64,000 nt of DNA. Source: Hypericum androsaemum (lineage: Eukaryota; Streptophyta; Magnoliopsida; Malpighiales; Hypericaceae). The position numbers and the translations under genes are program-made. The stretch is taken from NCBI GenBank assembly GCA_963995505.1, contig OZ023182.1, positions 4,704,707 to 4,768,706 of the forward strand, in the 5' to 3' direction. Positions 34,201 to 46,640 of this stretch are shown here, one piece after another (within the stretch, counting starts at the first letter, position 1; each line of letters starts with the position of its first letter). Under the pieces are notes generated by a model. That model did not search any database. It had not been told where the DNA came from and saw only the letters and a program-made list of their open reading frames with translations.

Positions 34201-37076
34201 TGCTTCAATAATGTCGAGGGCCTCATTTATCAGAAATTGATCAAATAAGTGACCACTCAAAGAAACCTGCCAGATTGACAACCATTACAACCGAATAGAG
34301 TGCTCGATGCCTATGCATTTTCTACGATAGAAATATAGCGCAAATGAGGCGGATACCAATATGCTGAACTTCTGCTTTGTAGCATGTGAATTGGCAATCT
34401 TTTCTGGGAGATCTCTGCTTGAAAAAGGCACACAAGTACTCATTAATGAGAAGAGAAGATTATGAATATGAAAGGTATGTAAGAGCTTACTCTGTTTCAG
34501 AGTTTCGCATGCGGGGAATATACTCGAAATACGGGGTGAGAGCTCCTCCATGAGCAATGCAAGCTCTCCTTAGATGTGATGGTAACGTGGCGATGTCAGT
34601 TGTTGAGGCCAAACTGCCAATAAATTGGGACAGTATGTCTCCAAAATGTTGGGAAGCCTTATCAGAGTAGTTAAAGCAAAGGAAGCTAGTTAGGTAAAGC
34701 TGCATATCAATCAAATTATATATATTGTTGCAGAGAAAATCGACCGAGTTAAAAATCACCTCTTTTGCAAATTGTGTAGGAAGAATGTCAACGGATGAAA
34801 ATATCAGTCCATCGCCATCCATGTCGCTGTGATGCGAGCCTTTTAATGGGTCGTACCTGCACAAATTCAACCAGACATCGGTAACCAAGATAACTAACTT
34901 AATCAGAGAAATGCATACAAATAACTAAGTAAGGACCTACGTTACAGAGAATGAAGTAAGCTGCATCTGATAGAATGGTAGCATTTTCAGGTGACACAGG
35001 GTTTGGATTAATCATATGGTTTTAAATGAAAACTCTGGTGTAAAATTGGCATGGTCCACTGAACAAATCAAAAGGAGAAAGGAAGCGATCCTCTTCGTTG
35101 GTTGAAGACGGTACCTGAGAAATGGCGAGTCAATTGATGTGCTCTGGTTAACGAACTCGATGGAGCCTCCTATGTCACAAGTAATATCAGCTATTCCAAC
35201 AAGTGGGCAGCCTTTTCTTGTTAGATCTTGAACCTGCTGCACACTCAGCAACGGGGGAAATCTTTTCTCCCAATACATGCAGTTGACTGGGCGGAATTAA
35301 AGTTAAAACATCGGAAAACATAAACTCGGATAAATTCTGTTAAATCAAGCAGACAGAATAATGTGATTGCAAGGAGAAAATTGGTGTGGATGACCTTGTT
35401 GGTTAGTTCAATACCAAGACCGACATACGACTATAAGAGAGAACAACTCTGCAGTTTCCTAGCAGATCTCTATGCATGACTTCATTCAATAGAAGAAAAG
35501 TTCGAAAAGTTCTAAATTGACATCATCTATAAGCAGAGGTGAGCCCTGAGGGACTCAAGTACAAGAATCAAGTATTATGATCATTTAAAAGCGGAAAATA
35601 CTCTGAGGTTCCTGAAAGGGTGAAGGCAATCACTTACCAATTACAGATGCATATGGAGCTATTTTTTCATGAAAGACAGGTTTGTAATGCTCCGGATGTG
35701 CATAATAGTCCGCCTGCAATGTAAGATGCCAGTAGTTACGACGTGTCTTAATGTGATCTGATTAATTGGGAAGAGCCATGGAAGTATGTCAAAGGCGAGG
35801 GTGAAGCACATACTTTGTCGAACGACGTTGAAGGATCTATGTGTTCAACCATGTCCTGACAAGTCACTACACATCCATATACTTGAGACACTCTCTTCGA
35901 CGTCCTCGTAACTGGACTGCGATTCCCGGGCTGTGCCAATACAAGACAAGAACTTCAATCTGAGGTGACTAGTGCTTACAGGACAAGTCTGCTCAAATTA
36001 AACTCTAATGCACAAAAAGAATCATACAGGCCGAGACTTACCTCTGCAAACAGATCAGGAAGCTTGCTCGGGTCAACAAAGGCGTGAGGGAGGAGCTTAA
36101 AAATCTCTTGTGCACCATGAGAAACTGCAGAGTGCCAGCAGGGTAAAGGTTAAAATTGCCAAAAAAGAGAAGTACTCACAAACATCAACAACATTCTGAA
36201 TACCATTTCCTGAGGCAGTGAAGATGAAGACCAGGGGACAGATCCCCGCTGGCAGTCCAAAAGTAGCGATCTCTTCGCCGACAGAAATCACAGCAGCTTT
36301 GGCCGCTGCCAAGGAAGGATACGTGTAAGATGCACCTAATGAGAGGAATGGAGTTGAATACCCCAGGCTTAGATACCCTGCATCAAATAGGAAACTTAGT
36401 AAGCATTCGGCGTGTAACGAAAAATGCAGCATCAAGGCGAAACAGAGCAGTACTTCGTCCTATCCCGTGTAAGAAATCGACCAGCCCCGCTCTACCAGCG
36501 TACTTCCCGAACGCGAGCATCCTCTTCCCGCTATCCTCGACGATTAGCTCGTAATCAAACAACGAAGCTCTTTCCTCCAGGATCTATTCAGAAATCAATT
36601 CATCAAACAGTTTATATCAAGAAATTTGAAACAAACAGGAAAAATTCGAAACAAAAGGTGAAAAACCTTGTCTAGCAAAGGCATGTTCTCTTTCTGAGCC
36701 TTGTGCGTGTGAGAGAAGAAGGCATAGGCTCTATCAGGAAGGATCACCTGCAACCACACACACACACGCACATGCATTAAGCATCATTAGCGCGTCTCGG
36801 GTGTAAGTCTTACGAATTGGAAACGGTTTTAACTACCTTAGGCTGCTTGACGCCGACGATAAGCCCGCACTGAGACAGGTCATCGGAAATCTCACAGCCG
36901 ACGTCCTCGTACGTGGCGTCGTGGTGGATCCTCTTGGTGGACGGCTGGACGACGATCTTCGCCACGCCGGTCCCGGCGTGCAACAGCCTCGCGCAATGTG
37001 ACGGCGTTAACGGCGCCCTCCGTTCCCACTTGTTCCCCGTCTCTCCCAGTATTCCCACGATCCCGTTCCCCAACAT
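31272..37076 (-). CDS. LKR/SDH: Bifunctional lysine-ketoglutarate reductase / saccharopine dehydrogenase, 24 exons
   Basis: Coding exons (high to low): 37076-36837, 36747-36667, 36583-36454, 36377-36204, 36124-36042, 35930-35814, 35713-35638, 35286-35115, 34856-34760, 34657-34491, 34414-34357, 34266-34126, 34034-33687, 33540-33460, 33382-33317, 33212-33095, 32965-32836, 32751-32672, 32588-32430, 32352-32115, 31976-31868, 31749-31588, 31492-31423, 31327-31272. They sum to 3153 nt (1050 aa plus stop), the plant family length. The LKR half starts MLGNGIVGILGETGNKWERR, with GVKQPK and SGNVSHGAQE. The SDH half has the dinucleotide motif GAGRVC (residues 576-581), LDVSDRESL, GEMGLDPGIDHMMA, and ends VMEKVQK. 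It condenses lysine with 2-oxoglutarate to saccharopine, then oxidises that to glutamate and aminoadipate semialdehyde, the first steps of lysine breakdown. The intron after exon 19 uses a GC donor; all others are GT-AG. A broken 3' copy lies at 7400-8003. Confidence 0.95.
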
Positions 37077-37117
37077 CTTCTTCCTTCCTCAAGTGTACAC
37101 TTATTGAGGTGATATGA

Positions 37118-37140
37118 TCTGGTGTATATATATTTTGCGA
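37118..37140 (-). promoter_or_regulatory. Possible TATA region of LKR/SDH
   Basis: On the minus strand a run AAAATATATATACACC lies about 45-60 bp upstream of the LKR/SDH start codon. It is the only TATA-like block close by, but the distance leaves a very short 5' UTR, so it may not be the main promoter. Confidence 0.3.
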
Positions 37141-37340
37141 GAAGGTTCCGTGGGTCAACGTCCTCCTTCGATTACGAAGATGATCACAAACGAACGAGGG
37201 AATAAGGCTGGAACGTCCAATCTCGTCGTCATCGTCATCGTCATCGTCTTTTGTTGTAATAATATAGAGAGAGCGACTTGGTTACGTTGCAAGATAGAGA
37301 CGCCAACTGGCTGGGTACGTGTGTTTGGAGGCACTGGATG

Positions 37341-37798
37341 AAATGCCTTTCGATATCACGAGGGACAGTTTGGTTATCTTTTGATTTCTAGTATTCACAA
37401 TCGATTGCGGCTTCGGAATTTCTACTTCGTTTTATGGGTCGGGACCTCTCCGGCTCATACACTTTGGGTTTTCGTGGTGTATTTTTTTCTTTTTTTTTAA
37501 TTGAAGTTTTCGGCTCCAGGATTTTTTACAGAATCTGCAGCTGCGATCTCATACACGACGTGTGCAAAAGTTAAGTGGTAAGAGCGCTCGTTTAGCCAAT
37601 TGGCTGTGAAATGATCCCTCTTAACTAGTCAATTTGTGGATTAGCGGGAGGTTAAATCTATGTATCATTTAACTAGCCATGTGAGGTTTAGATAGTGGTA
37701 GGGTCTCGACGCAATGTAATTCTCTAACTTTTCTTTCTTTTTCTTTGATAATAGAAATCGTAATTATGAATAATATTCGAAATCGATTGCTCTGAGAT
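37341..37798. other. Upstream flank of LKR/SDH, no gene seen
   Basis: Non-coding sequence between the LKR/SDH promoter side and the Gypsy element. No repeat was recognised. Confidence 0.4.
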
Positions 37799-38964
37799 TG
37801 TCACGCCCCGATAAACAAGGCATGTCAACTGCCGCAGAGTAAATATCCCCGCAAGACATCTTTATTTCTCAAATCATAAAATCCATCCTCAAGTCATAAA
37901 ATCGTAAAGAAAAATACAAAGAAAATTCTTAAAATGAAAAGCCGAATGAATGAATGCATGTCCTCGCCTCTAGCTCTCACACCCGATCCGTCCCCGTCGC
38001 ATCTGAAACAAAATACATATTTTGCTGAGTTTACGCAACTCAGTAAGCCAAACTCACAATTAAAATACATAAACATATTTACACAGATTTCACAGACAGA
38101 ATCAAAATCAACAACTCAAACACAGACGGACTTCGGAGTACGACTATCGGGAACCTGCGGGGCACAGAAGACAAATCCTTCACGCTAAAGGCACAGAAAC
38201 GAAAGTACAGTCTCACCACATGGCACATATATCACCGGTGCTCACATAGAGTAAGAAAATCCAGAGTACTCTACGGGCATAGAAGCACTGGAATAATCCC
38301 GACCAGAACAGACAGAATCGATACAGATCACATGATACACCCACTCGAATACAGATCGCATGGCAAAAAATTAGAACGAACACAGATCATGGCAGGATAC
38401 GAAACGAACACAGTATATACTCACAACAATCAAATACTGACAGAATACGTCCCAAATATGATCATACAGGCGAAATACATCCCAAATATGGATAAAATAC
38501 CCAATGAAGAACAATATACTACTCAAATATATGTTCCAAATACGATCATAGAATACAAATGGTAGAGAGGTTCGACTTACCTCATTTTCTTCTAACCTAA
38601 CATCGTCAATCTGCGTCTCCCCTAATTTTTGGCGTCCTCCTCAAGTTCCTACAGTTTCATGATCAATCAATCACTACGATTTCTTCCGGATTCACAACTA
38701 TTCGGACAAGACGGCTTACCCTAGCATCTCGAAAAGTGTTGTCATGTTCTCCCTCGTCCCTAGACTCGCCCAAAAGATCTCCTCTACCTTAAAAGAGAGA
38801 GAACAAAATTTCAGAAGGGTGAGCTTTAGGGTTTCGTCCAGCCTTCTTTTATAGGCGAAGCTAGGGTTTAAGGTTTCGCAAAAGTTTAGTTTAGTCCCTA
38901 GATAAATTACAGTTTGCTCTCCCATAAATTTCTAATTATTCATTATAATTTTTTGGTCCTCACA
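37799..38964 (-). repeat. 3' LTR of the Gypsy element (complete)
   Basis: About 1166 bp. Bases 38244-38964 are repeated at 43531-44264; bases 37799-38243 have no counterpart on the right side. Confidence 0.82.
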
Positions 38965-38978
38965 TCCTTCCCTCCTTA
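38965..38978 (-). promoter_or_regulatory. Polypurine tract of the Gypsy element
   Basis: Read on the minus strand, AAGGAGGGAAGGA lies directly before the LTR start TGTGAGGACC. Confidence 0.8.
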
Positions 38979-38997
38979 GTTGAAGTTTGTCCACAAA

Positions 38998-40573
38998 CTT
39001 AATTAAAGGTACTTACTGGGTTGTTCGAAAAGGAAAGGGTACTTGTTCTTCATTTCCATCTCTAACTCCTAGGTTGCTTCTCTTTTTCTATGGTTGCTAC
39101 ATTGTACCTTAACATATTGGATGGTCCTCTTTCGCAACTGTTGAATTTTCACGTCTACGATTCTCAGAGGAATTTCCTCATAACTTACGTCAGGCTATAG
39201 TACTGTCGAAATTTCATGAATCACCTGTCCCTCCCTTGGGATGTATTTGCGTAACATTGACACGTAAAATACATTATAGATCCCAGCCAAGCTGGGAGGT
39301 AAAGCTAAAGGGTATGCAAGTTTTCTGATACGTTCTATTATGTCATAAGGTCCAATATACCGCAAACTGAGCTTTCCTCTCACCCCAAATCTTCTGACTC
39401 CCTTGGTAGGTGATACTTTCAGGAATACCTGATCCCCCACCTTAAATTCTAGTTCCCTCTTGCGATGATCTGCGAATTTCTTTTGTTGATCTTGCATTGC
39501 CCGAATTCTTTCACGTATGACCGGTACCTTGTTGGTCAATTCTTCAACCAGTATTCTTTTCTCGTCCACTTCGTTCTAGCTAATTGGTGATCGTCATTTC
39601 CTTCCGTATAATACTTCATAAGGGGCCATCCCTATACTTGCCTGAAAACTGTTATTATATGCGAATTCTATCAAGGAAAGATGACTCTCCCAGTTTCTCC
39701 CAAAGTCTAGTACACATGCCCGTAACATATATTCCAGAGTCTGTATAGTTTGCTCGGACTGCCCGTCTGACTGTGGGTGAAAGGCGGTACTGAATTGTAA
39801 CTTGGTCCACATTGATCCCTGCAGACTCTTCTAAAAATTAGACATGAACCTTGTGTCTCTATCAGAGGTGATACTAACTAGAACCCCGTGCAAGCGCACC
39901 ACTTTCCTTATATAGAGTTCTGCCATCTGCTTCATGGACATACCTATTTTTAGGCCAGAAAGTGGGCTCCCTTGATCAATCTGTCCACTACTACCCATAC
40001 AGCATCTTTCCCATGTAAGCTTCTCAGAAATCCAGTCAAAAAATCCATTGTGATTTTCTCCCATTTCTACTCTGGAATTTCTAGTGGTTGCAGAGGCCCG
40101 GCCGGTCATTGGTGTTCTACTTTGACCAGTTGACGCACCATGCAACTAGCTACGTAGTCTGCTATTTTCTTCTTCATTCCTGACCACCAGAATTCTTGCT
40201 TGAGGTCTTGGTACATCTTGGTTCCTCCCTGGTGGCAAGTGTAACGAGCATTATGGGCCTCCTCAAGCACCAAGTTCTTCAGTTCTTTCACGGCCAAAAT
40301 GCAGAGCCTATTCCGAAAGTACAGATATGTATATGCTTTAATATGGAAGTCCTTAGTTACCTCCCCTCGTTTAACCTAGCGACGGGTGGTCTTGAGGGTG
40401 ACATCTCTTAGCTGTCCTTCCCTGAGTAACGTTCGTAGAGAGGGCTCTATCACAAGATTTGCTATTATCCCTATTGCTGGCCCACTGTCTTCTATCCCCA
40501 ATCTTCTTAGCTCTTCTATTAACTCTTCTTGTTCCGTGTAAGAGTCTTTCCTACTCAAAACGTTTGCTACCAC
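38998..40573 (-). pseudogene. Gypsy integrase and chromodomain remnants
   Basis: Minus-strand pieces: RNase H tail/linker with VANVLSRKDSYTEQEELIEE (40573-40376); zinc-binding HNARYTCHQGGTKMYQDL and FWWSGMKKKIADYV (40297-40106); core FHPQSDGQSEQTIQTLEYML (39812-39594); C-terminal GDQVFLKVSPTKGVRRFGVR and IGPYDIIERI (39569-39195). A chromodomain-like IPLRIVDVKIQQLRKRTIQY with an in-frame stop near its end follows (about 39170-38998). The integrase frame is split by several stops and shifts. Confidence 0.82.
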
Positions 40574-40619
40574 ATTCGCCTTTCCCGGATGGTAGTGGAT
40601 TCCAACATCATAATCTTTC

Positions 40620-41560
40620 CTACTCAGAACGTAGTAAAGTGTACATCCTCCTCCTTAATCCTCAATTGGCGATATCCTGACCTTAGATCAATCTTGGAAA
40701 ATACTTGCTTAGCTGGTCAAATAAATCTTCTATTCGTGGCAACGGGTACTGATTCTTGACAGTGAGTTTGTTCAGCTCCCGATAATTGAAAAAAATTTGC
40801 ATGGATCTATCCTTTTTCTTTACAAACAATACTGGGGCCCCCCATAGAGATACACTGGGATGGATAAATCCTTTGTCTAACAGCTCTTCCAGTTGTACCT
40901 TCAACTCTTTCAATTCTGTCGGAGCCATGCGGTACGGTGCCTTAGATATTGGACTTGCCCTGGGTATCAATTCTATTTAAAATTTGACTTCTTGATCTGG
41001 TGGTAGCTCTTGCACTTCCTCCGAAAAGATGTCTGAAAATTGATGTACAATTGGTATATCCTCCAGTGCCTGCTCTAGCCTTGTGTCTCGAACAGTGGCT
41101 AAAAATGCGGTTGCACCACTCTGCACTAATTTCCTTGTCTCCAGCATCGAGACTATCCAAAAATCTCTCTACCCCATCTCGCTTTCGTATCGAATTGCTG
41201 GCTCTCTTGGAATCTGGAAGATTACTACCTTCCCCATGCAATCTATCACTGCATGGTGTTTAGTCAGCCAATCTATTCCTAGGATCATATCGAATCCCAT
41301 CATTCCTATGACTCTCAAGTCTCCTTTTTATTTGTGACCACTTATTGTGATATCACAATCCTTGCATAATTGGGTGACTGCAATGGTCTTCCCCAAGGGA
41401 GTGCTGACTACCAATGGATCTTCATTCTCTTGCTTGGCGAGTTTATATATTTTCATAAACTCTCAGATAAAAATGAATGTGTGGCACCAGAATCAAATAA
41501 AGCCTTCGTCGAATGGCCGGCTACTAACAGCTTACCTGACACAATATCCAAATCTTTAAA
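40620..41560 (-). pseudogene. Gypsy protease and truncated reverse transcriptase
   Basis: The minus strand shows a protease core FDSGATHSFLSE near 41500-41460. Further on come the RT start ([49 protein letters not shown]) and SKIDLRSGY. Directly after that the frame jumps to the HYHPGKANVV segment near the end of RNase H. Most of the palm, the YxDD box and the RNase H core are therefore deleted. Confidence 0.8.
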
Positions 41561-41579
41561 TACTTAACAGTACAAATAA

Positions 41580-42760
41580 TCAAACACGAAGGTTAATAGT
41601 TTCTTCAGGTGGGCCGACTGTTAATAGAATGATACCTGTCATGACATCCCCTTCCCATCGCTGGGCATCTTCTTGGTTCAATGCATAAACTCGCACCAGT
41701 GTTATTACAGTTTGTGCTGCCCCTGCTCGAGCTGGATTAGCTGTGACTGTCTGTAACGGGTTTGTCGTCGTATCTGGGCATATTGCCACCACATGTCCTA
41801 TCTTTCCACAACTGAAGCACGCCTCATTTGCCCACCGGCACTGCTCCTTATGATATCCCCAGCGTCTACATCTCTAACAATGATCTGTACTATTGGATAA
41901 GTTATTGGGCGCATTACCTTCTCGCGGAGGGTTATATGGCTTCTTTGTAACCTCAGCAGCTGAGCTTTGCCCCCAGTATATTGTCTCACCTTCCTCTTTT
42001 TGGTCTCCTTATCCACCTCGTCACGTCGCAGGTTCTATTCCACTGCTAACGCTCGTGTCAGTAATTTAGAGTACGTTGGCAGGAACAGTGGAACAATGTG
42101 GTCCCGAATCACCTTGGCTAACCCTTCCTCAAATTTTTGAGCTCTGGTATCCTCATCTAAAGCTACAGATGACTTAAACACGGAGAGCCTAGATATGCAA
42201 CAATTTGTGTCAAATTCAACACTGTAGTTACGTGTATACTTAACAGATATACCCGGTAGTACTTACCTAGTGAATTCTTGTTCATATTGCATAACAGTTT
42301 TGCCTCCTTGGACTAGCTGGTCAAACTATCGTACCTAGCACAGAAGTCTCTTAGAAATGTCTCCCAGTCAATCTCCGGTACTCTGGGCTGGCGGGTTCGC
42401 TGATGCGTCTTCCACCATCTGTGCATCTCCATTATCCCGTACTTCGGTACGAGCAATCTGGAATGCCTTCTGTATCTCTATTATCCAATCCTCCACCTGG
42501 ATGGGATCCTGAGAACCTTCAAAGGTAGGAGGCTTAGCTCTTTGAAACCTTCAATAACCATCCTCTTGTTGAGTTATTACTATCGGTGCTGCCATAATCG
42601 GTGTAGGCTGTTGCTGTTGAGCCAGTAGGTGAGTCAACAAGTTGGTCAGGAGTTCAGAATCAAGGGTGATTCCGGTGGCGGGTACTAGAGGGGGTACTAG
42701 TAGGGGAACCATTCCAGTTTGTGGTCATCCTTCGAGTTTGTGGTGCCATGGCTTTAAGTA
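41580..42760 (-). pseudogene. Gypsy gag remnants
   Basis: The minus strand contains CRRWGYHKEQC and a second knuckle CFSCGKIGHVVAICP (about 41880-41775). Upstream are decayed gag frames that begin near 42755 with MAPQTRRMTT. Multiple stops are present. Confidence 0.7.
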
Positions 42761-43019
42761 ATCTACTGTTTATGTTAAGTTAATGTCAATAATTAGTACA
42801 TGCTCCACACACAGCAATATACAAATTAATTTTAAACGCTTCCTGGATTTTGTCATAACTCAATAGTTCAGTGGAATCACATAAACTTCTGAACCAGCAA
42901 ATTCTAACCCCGAACCAACCGAATTCCAACCCCAAAATAGCTAAGGAAAATTTGACACCACCAAATCATAATCATCAAAATCTCATGCACAGATTCCCAC
43001 TCCCAAAATTACGAAATCA

Positions 43020-43160
43020 TCACATCACAGAATCTTAAAATCACAAAATCACCACATCATAGAATCTTAAAATCACGAAATCACCACATCACAAAATCTT
43101 AAAATCACGAACTTACCACATCACAGAATCACCACATCACCGAATCTTAAAATCACATAA
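43020..43160. repeat. Short tandem repeat in the Gypsy leader
   Basis: Units close to ACATCACAGAATCTTAAAAT and CACGAAATCACC recur about every 32-36 bp. Confidence 0.7.
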
Positions 43161-43530
43161 TCACAACATGTACTCTTAATTCACTTCGAATGACATAAGG
43201 CTACTCCCCTGAGGTTCTTTACGACTTATTACTTGCATGGAAACACGAAAACTTGAAAGCCAAATCAAATTTTTTGATAAAAATCACTTAAAATTTTTGC
43301 CAAAACTTCAAATGGTTGTAACTTTGAAACGGCTGCGGATTAGACCCCGAAATTCGATCGTTTTGGCAATGCAAAAAGTCTGTAGATCTTGAAATTTCCT
43401 TTCCGAAAAGTAGTTATAATAGAAAATCGATTAAGCGAGTCAAAATTAATTGCCTTTCAAAGTTTGGATGATTTTGGCCACTAAAATCACAAAATTTTGA
43501 CATCAAAACCATGGTTCCAAAATGATTCGT

Positions 43531-44264
43531 CATAGAGTACGAAAATCCAGAGTACTCTACGGGCATAGAAGCACTGGGATAATCCTGACTAGAACAAACA
43601 AAACCGATACAGATCACATGGCAAAATACACCCACTCGAATACATATCGCATGGCAAAAAATTCAGAACGAACACAGATCATGGCAAGATACGAAATGAA
43701 CAAGTATATACTCATAACAGTCAAATACGGACAGAATATGTCCCAAATACGATCATGCAGGCAAAATACGTCCCAAATATGGACAAAATACCCAATTGAG
43801 AATAATATACTGTTCAAATACAGATAAAATACGTCCCAAATACGATCATAGAACGCGAATGGTAGAGAAGTTTGACTTACCTCGTTTTCTTCTAACCTAA
43901 CCTCGTCAATCCGCGTCTCTCCTAATTTTCGGCGTCCTCCTCAAGACCCTACAGTTTCGTAATCAATCAATCACTACGATTTCTTAAGGATTCACATTGA
44001 TTCGGACAAGACGGATTACCCTAGCGTCTCGGAAAGTGTTATTGTATTCTCCTTCGTCCCTGGACTCGCCCGGAAGATCTCCTCTACCTTGAAAGAGACA
44101 AAACGAAATTTCATAAGGGTGAGCTTTAGGGTTTCGTCCAGCCTTCTTTTATAGGCGAAGCTAGGGTTTAAGGTTTGAAAAAAGTTCAGTTTAGTCCCTG
44201 GACAAATTACAGTTTGCTCCCCCATAAATTTTGAATTATTCATTATGATTTCCTGATACTCACA
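43531..44264 (-). repeat. 5' LTR of the Gypsy element (partial)
   Basis: It matches 38244-38964 with scattered differences. The inner part of the LTR and the primer-binding site are missing; the sequence left of 43531 is unrelated to the left LTR. Confidence 0.8.
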
Positions 44265-44918
44265 GAGACATTATTCAAAATGTATTTTCATTCATTAGAT
44301 TTGAATCTAAACCATTTAATCTACTGTATTTGCGAGATACCAAACCGGTCCCCCACCGAGCGAATACAAGCATGCATTATTTGAATTGATCTGATGGTTA
44401 CCGTGACAAATAATCACGATAGGAACCCAATTAAAATTAATCTAATTGGTAAGAGAGACGTGTCGCTCCTTCTCCATTAGTTAGTGGAGGTTAAGTGCTG
44501 AAAGCACTCCCCTGAATTTATTATTGGATGTTAGATTTGTCCGAGGAAATTGTTTTATGCTAACAACTGCAGTTATCTTTATAAAAATGAAATAAATAAA
44601 CACGACGGAAAGACAACGTTTTCTGGTCGAATAATATAAAAATGGGAGGACAGTAGATACTTATATCATTTATCAAAAAATTATTCTAATTTGATTAAAG
44701 AATATCTATTTTGGATGTCTAAATACCGAGTTTTATACAAAATTGTAAATGGAACATCGAGAATGACCATAATTGAAGTTCTCGTCACCTGGTTGGCTAC
44801 AAGACACATCTCGTCAATCAAACTATAGTTCCGAAAATCAATGAACGCTGTTTATTGAATTCGTTGAACTAAATTTAAAAAAAAATTTTGAATTTGAATT
44901 TTTAAAAATACGTCAGTA
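44265..44918. other. AT-rich spacer between Gypsy and MULE cluster
   Basis: No gene or repeat was recognised. Confidence 0.4.
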
Positions 44919-45024
44919 TTAAATATAGGATAAATTATTATAGTATCCTTCTTATTTGACTTAATCGACGATTTAGTCCCTCTAGTTTAAAAAATTATTC
45001 TCCCATCCCCGGTGTTTAATTTTA

Positions 45025-46293
45025 GGGCAAATTACCCTCACATCCCTGAGGTTTGGTCACCCACCCCCTAGGTCCCGTCCCCAAGTTTTGATGATAATAG
45101 ACTATCGGATCCCTGGCTGACGTCATCGGCTCTTTTTTCATTTTTGGTCATAGAAATGACCAAAATACCCTTAACTTTTGACCAAAAATACGAACAACCA
45201 AAAACTAACCAAAAAATAAGATCAAACTAACCAAAATCAAGAAACAACCAAGAACAAAAAAACACAAATGAAACCAAGAAATCTAATGACTAGGCGACGA
45301 GCTAGGAAGATCAGGCACTCGACGATGCCAAATGATGCCGCCTCGCACTCCTCCTCAGACCTCCCTTTTGATCTCTGCCAAATCCCAGCCCGACTCTCCC
45401 AGCTCGCTCCCCTCGCTAATCCCCATAAGGCCAAAGATGACCCGTCCTCTGTTCTTCCTCTAAACTTTTTTCCTCTCTTTATTTTCAGAAAGCCTAAACC
45501 CTATCCCCTGAAGAAATGGCACTTTCTAAACCCGATTTCCTCAAAACCCTCCTCGTCCACTCCTACTGTCTCCCCATCCGCTTTTCGGCCGCCCCACTGA
45601 TCCACTTCTTCTCCTTCTCCAGCCCTGAGGAAGTCACAGCAGAGCGCCGCCGCCGTAAACACTGACTCTGTATCGAACTGCCACTGGGCTCCCTCCAGCG
45701 CACCAAACCTCATCTCCCCCACCCAATCCCGAAAACCCAAACACCTTGAAGCTCCCCGAGACAATCTCCGTGCTCTCTGGCAAGCGGCTGGACCTGTACA
45801 AGAAGATCCTCAAGCTCATCCGCGAGAATGACTTGGAGGAGGCTGCCCTGTTCACCAAGCACTCGGTCTACTAGAACTATCGGCCGATGATGTAGTCGGG
45901 GCTAGAGAAGGAGATATTAATTATTAATTGAGTGTTGGTTTATTGGGTGTTCTTGTTTGTTTTATTGGATTTTCTTAATTATTAATTGGGATGTTATTGA
46001 GTGAGATGTTAATTAGAATTTTTTTTTATTTTTGATATTTTTGGTTGTGTTCTTAATTTTAGTTAGTTTGACCTTATTTTTTGGTTGATTTTTAGTTGTT
46101 GGTGTTCTTGGTCAAAAGTTAAGGGTATTTTGGTCATTTTCATGACTAAAAATGAAAAAAGAGCCGATGACGTCAGCCAAGGACCCGAGAGTCTATTATC
46201 ATCAAAACTTATGGACGGGACAATCATTTTCCAAAAGTCAGGGACCCTAGGGGGAGGGTGACCAAATCTCAGAGACGTGAGGGTAATTTTTCC
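45025..46293. mobile_element. MULE B (Pack-MULE with PPR fragment), nested in A
   Basis: Ends GGGCAAATTACCCTCACATC and (reversed) GGAAAAATTACCCTCACGTC form arms of about 230 bp with mirrored GACGTCA, AAATGACCAAAATACCCTTA and AACCAAAAACTAACC-type blocks. The flank TTAATTTTA/TTGATTTTA (8 of 9) at 45016-45024 and 46294-46302 is the target duplication, lying inside element A. The GC-richer interior is host-derived. Confidence 0.85.
45516..45874 (+). pseudogene. Captured N-terminal fragment of a PPR protein
   Basis: The start MALSKPDFLKTLLVHSYCLP looks like a mitochondrial presequence. After frame changes and a stop comes [20 protein letters not shown] followed by [20 protein letters not shown], a stretch I associate with a plant mitochondrial PPR protein just before its PPR array. 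Similarity ends at TAG 45872-45874. No complete PPR motif is present. Confidence 0.55.
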
Positions 46294-46640
46294 TTGATTT
46301 TATTATACGTTTGGGTCCCTAGCTTACGCTAGTAACTCTTTTTATTTATTTTTTATTGAAATAACTAAAATACCCCTAGAAAATAAAAAAAACCATCCCC
46401 TTCCTCGGATTAGATCCTTCTCGCAGCCGGCCAAAAAAAAATCCATCTCCGAACTGACCCCCGGCCTGCCCTCCATCTCTGACAAAAAAAAAAAAAAGAG
46501 TTGCTGACGTTAGCCCAGGGACCCCAAAGTATAATAAAATCAAAGAAGGGGGATGTCAGAATATTTTTCGAAACTAGAGGGACTAAATCATCGATTAAGT
46601 TAAAGATGAGGAGTGCTACAGTAATTTACCCTTAAATATA

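Larger units (their letters stand above)
37799..44264 (-). mobile_element. Decayed Ty3/Gypsy chromovirus (Tekay/Del-like)
   Basis: The element reads right to left. The left copy is a full LTR (37799-38964) with TGT...ACA ends; the right copy keeps only part (43531-44264). Flanks GAGAT (37794-37798) and GAGAC (44265-44269) match at 4 of 5 bases, as for a 5-bp target duplication. Between them, on the minus strand, lie gag remnants with two zinc knuckles, a protease core DSGATHSF, part of reverse transcriptase, integrase pieces and a C-terminal chromodomain. Many stops and frame changes occur, so it is inactive. The LTR start TGTCACGCCCCG (read on the plus strand at the left end) and the chromodomain are typical of the Tekay/Del group, by memory. 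Confidence 0.88.
44928..46631. mobile_element. MULE A, interrupted by nested MULE B
   Basis: The left end GGATAAATTATTATAGTATC and right end (reversed) GGGTAAATTACTGTAGCACTC share a long arm with ACTTAATCGAYGATTTAGTCCCTCTAG. A perfect 9-bp duplication TTAAATATA lies at 44919-44927 and 46632-46640. Element B (45025-46293) splits its left part. After B, A continues with TTTGGGTCCCTAGCTTACGC and a short AT-rich core. Confidence 0.85.

Noticed and set aside
37558..37600. tRNA-like words (GTTAAGTGGTAAGAGCGCTC) upstream of the Gypsy element
   Set aside because: A D-arm-like string is present but no anticodon arm or T-arm with pairing follows at the right spacing.
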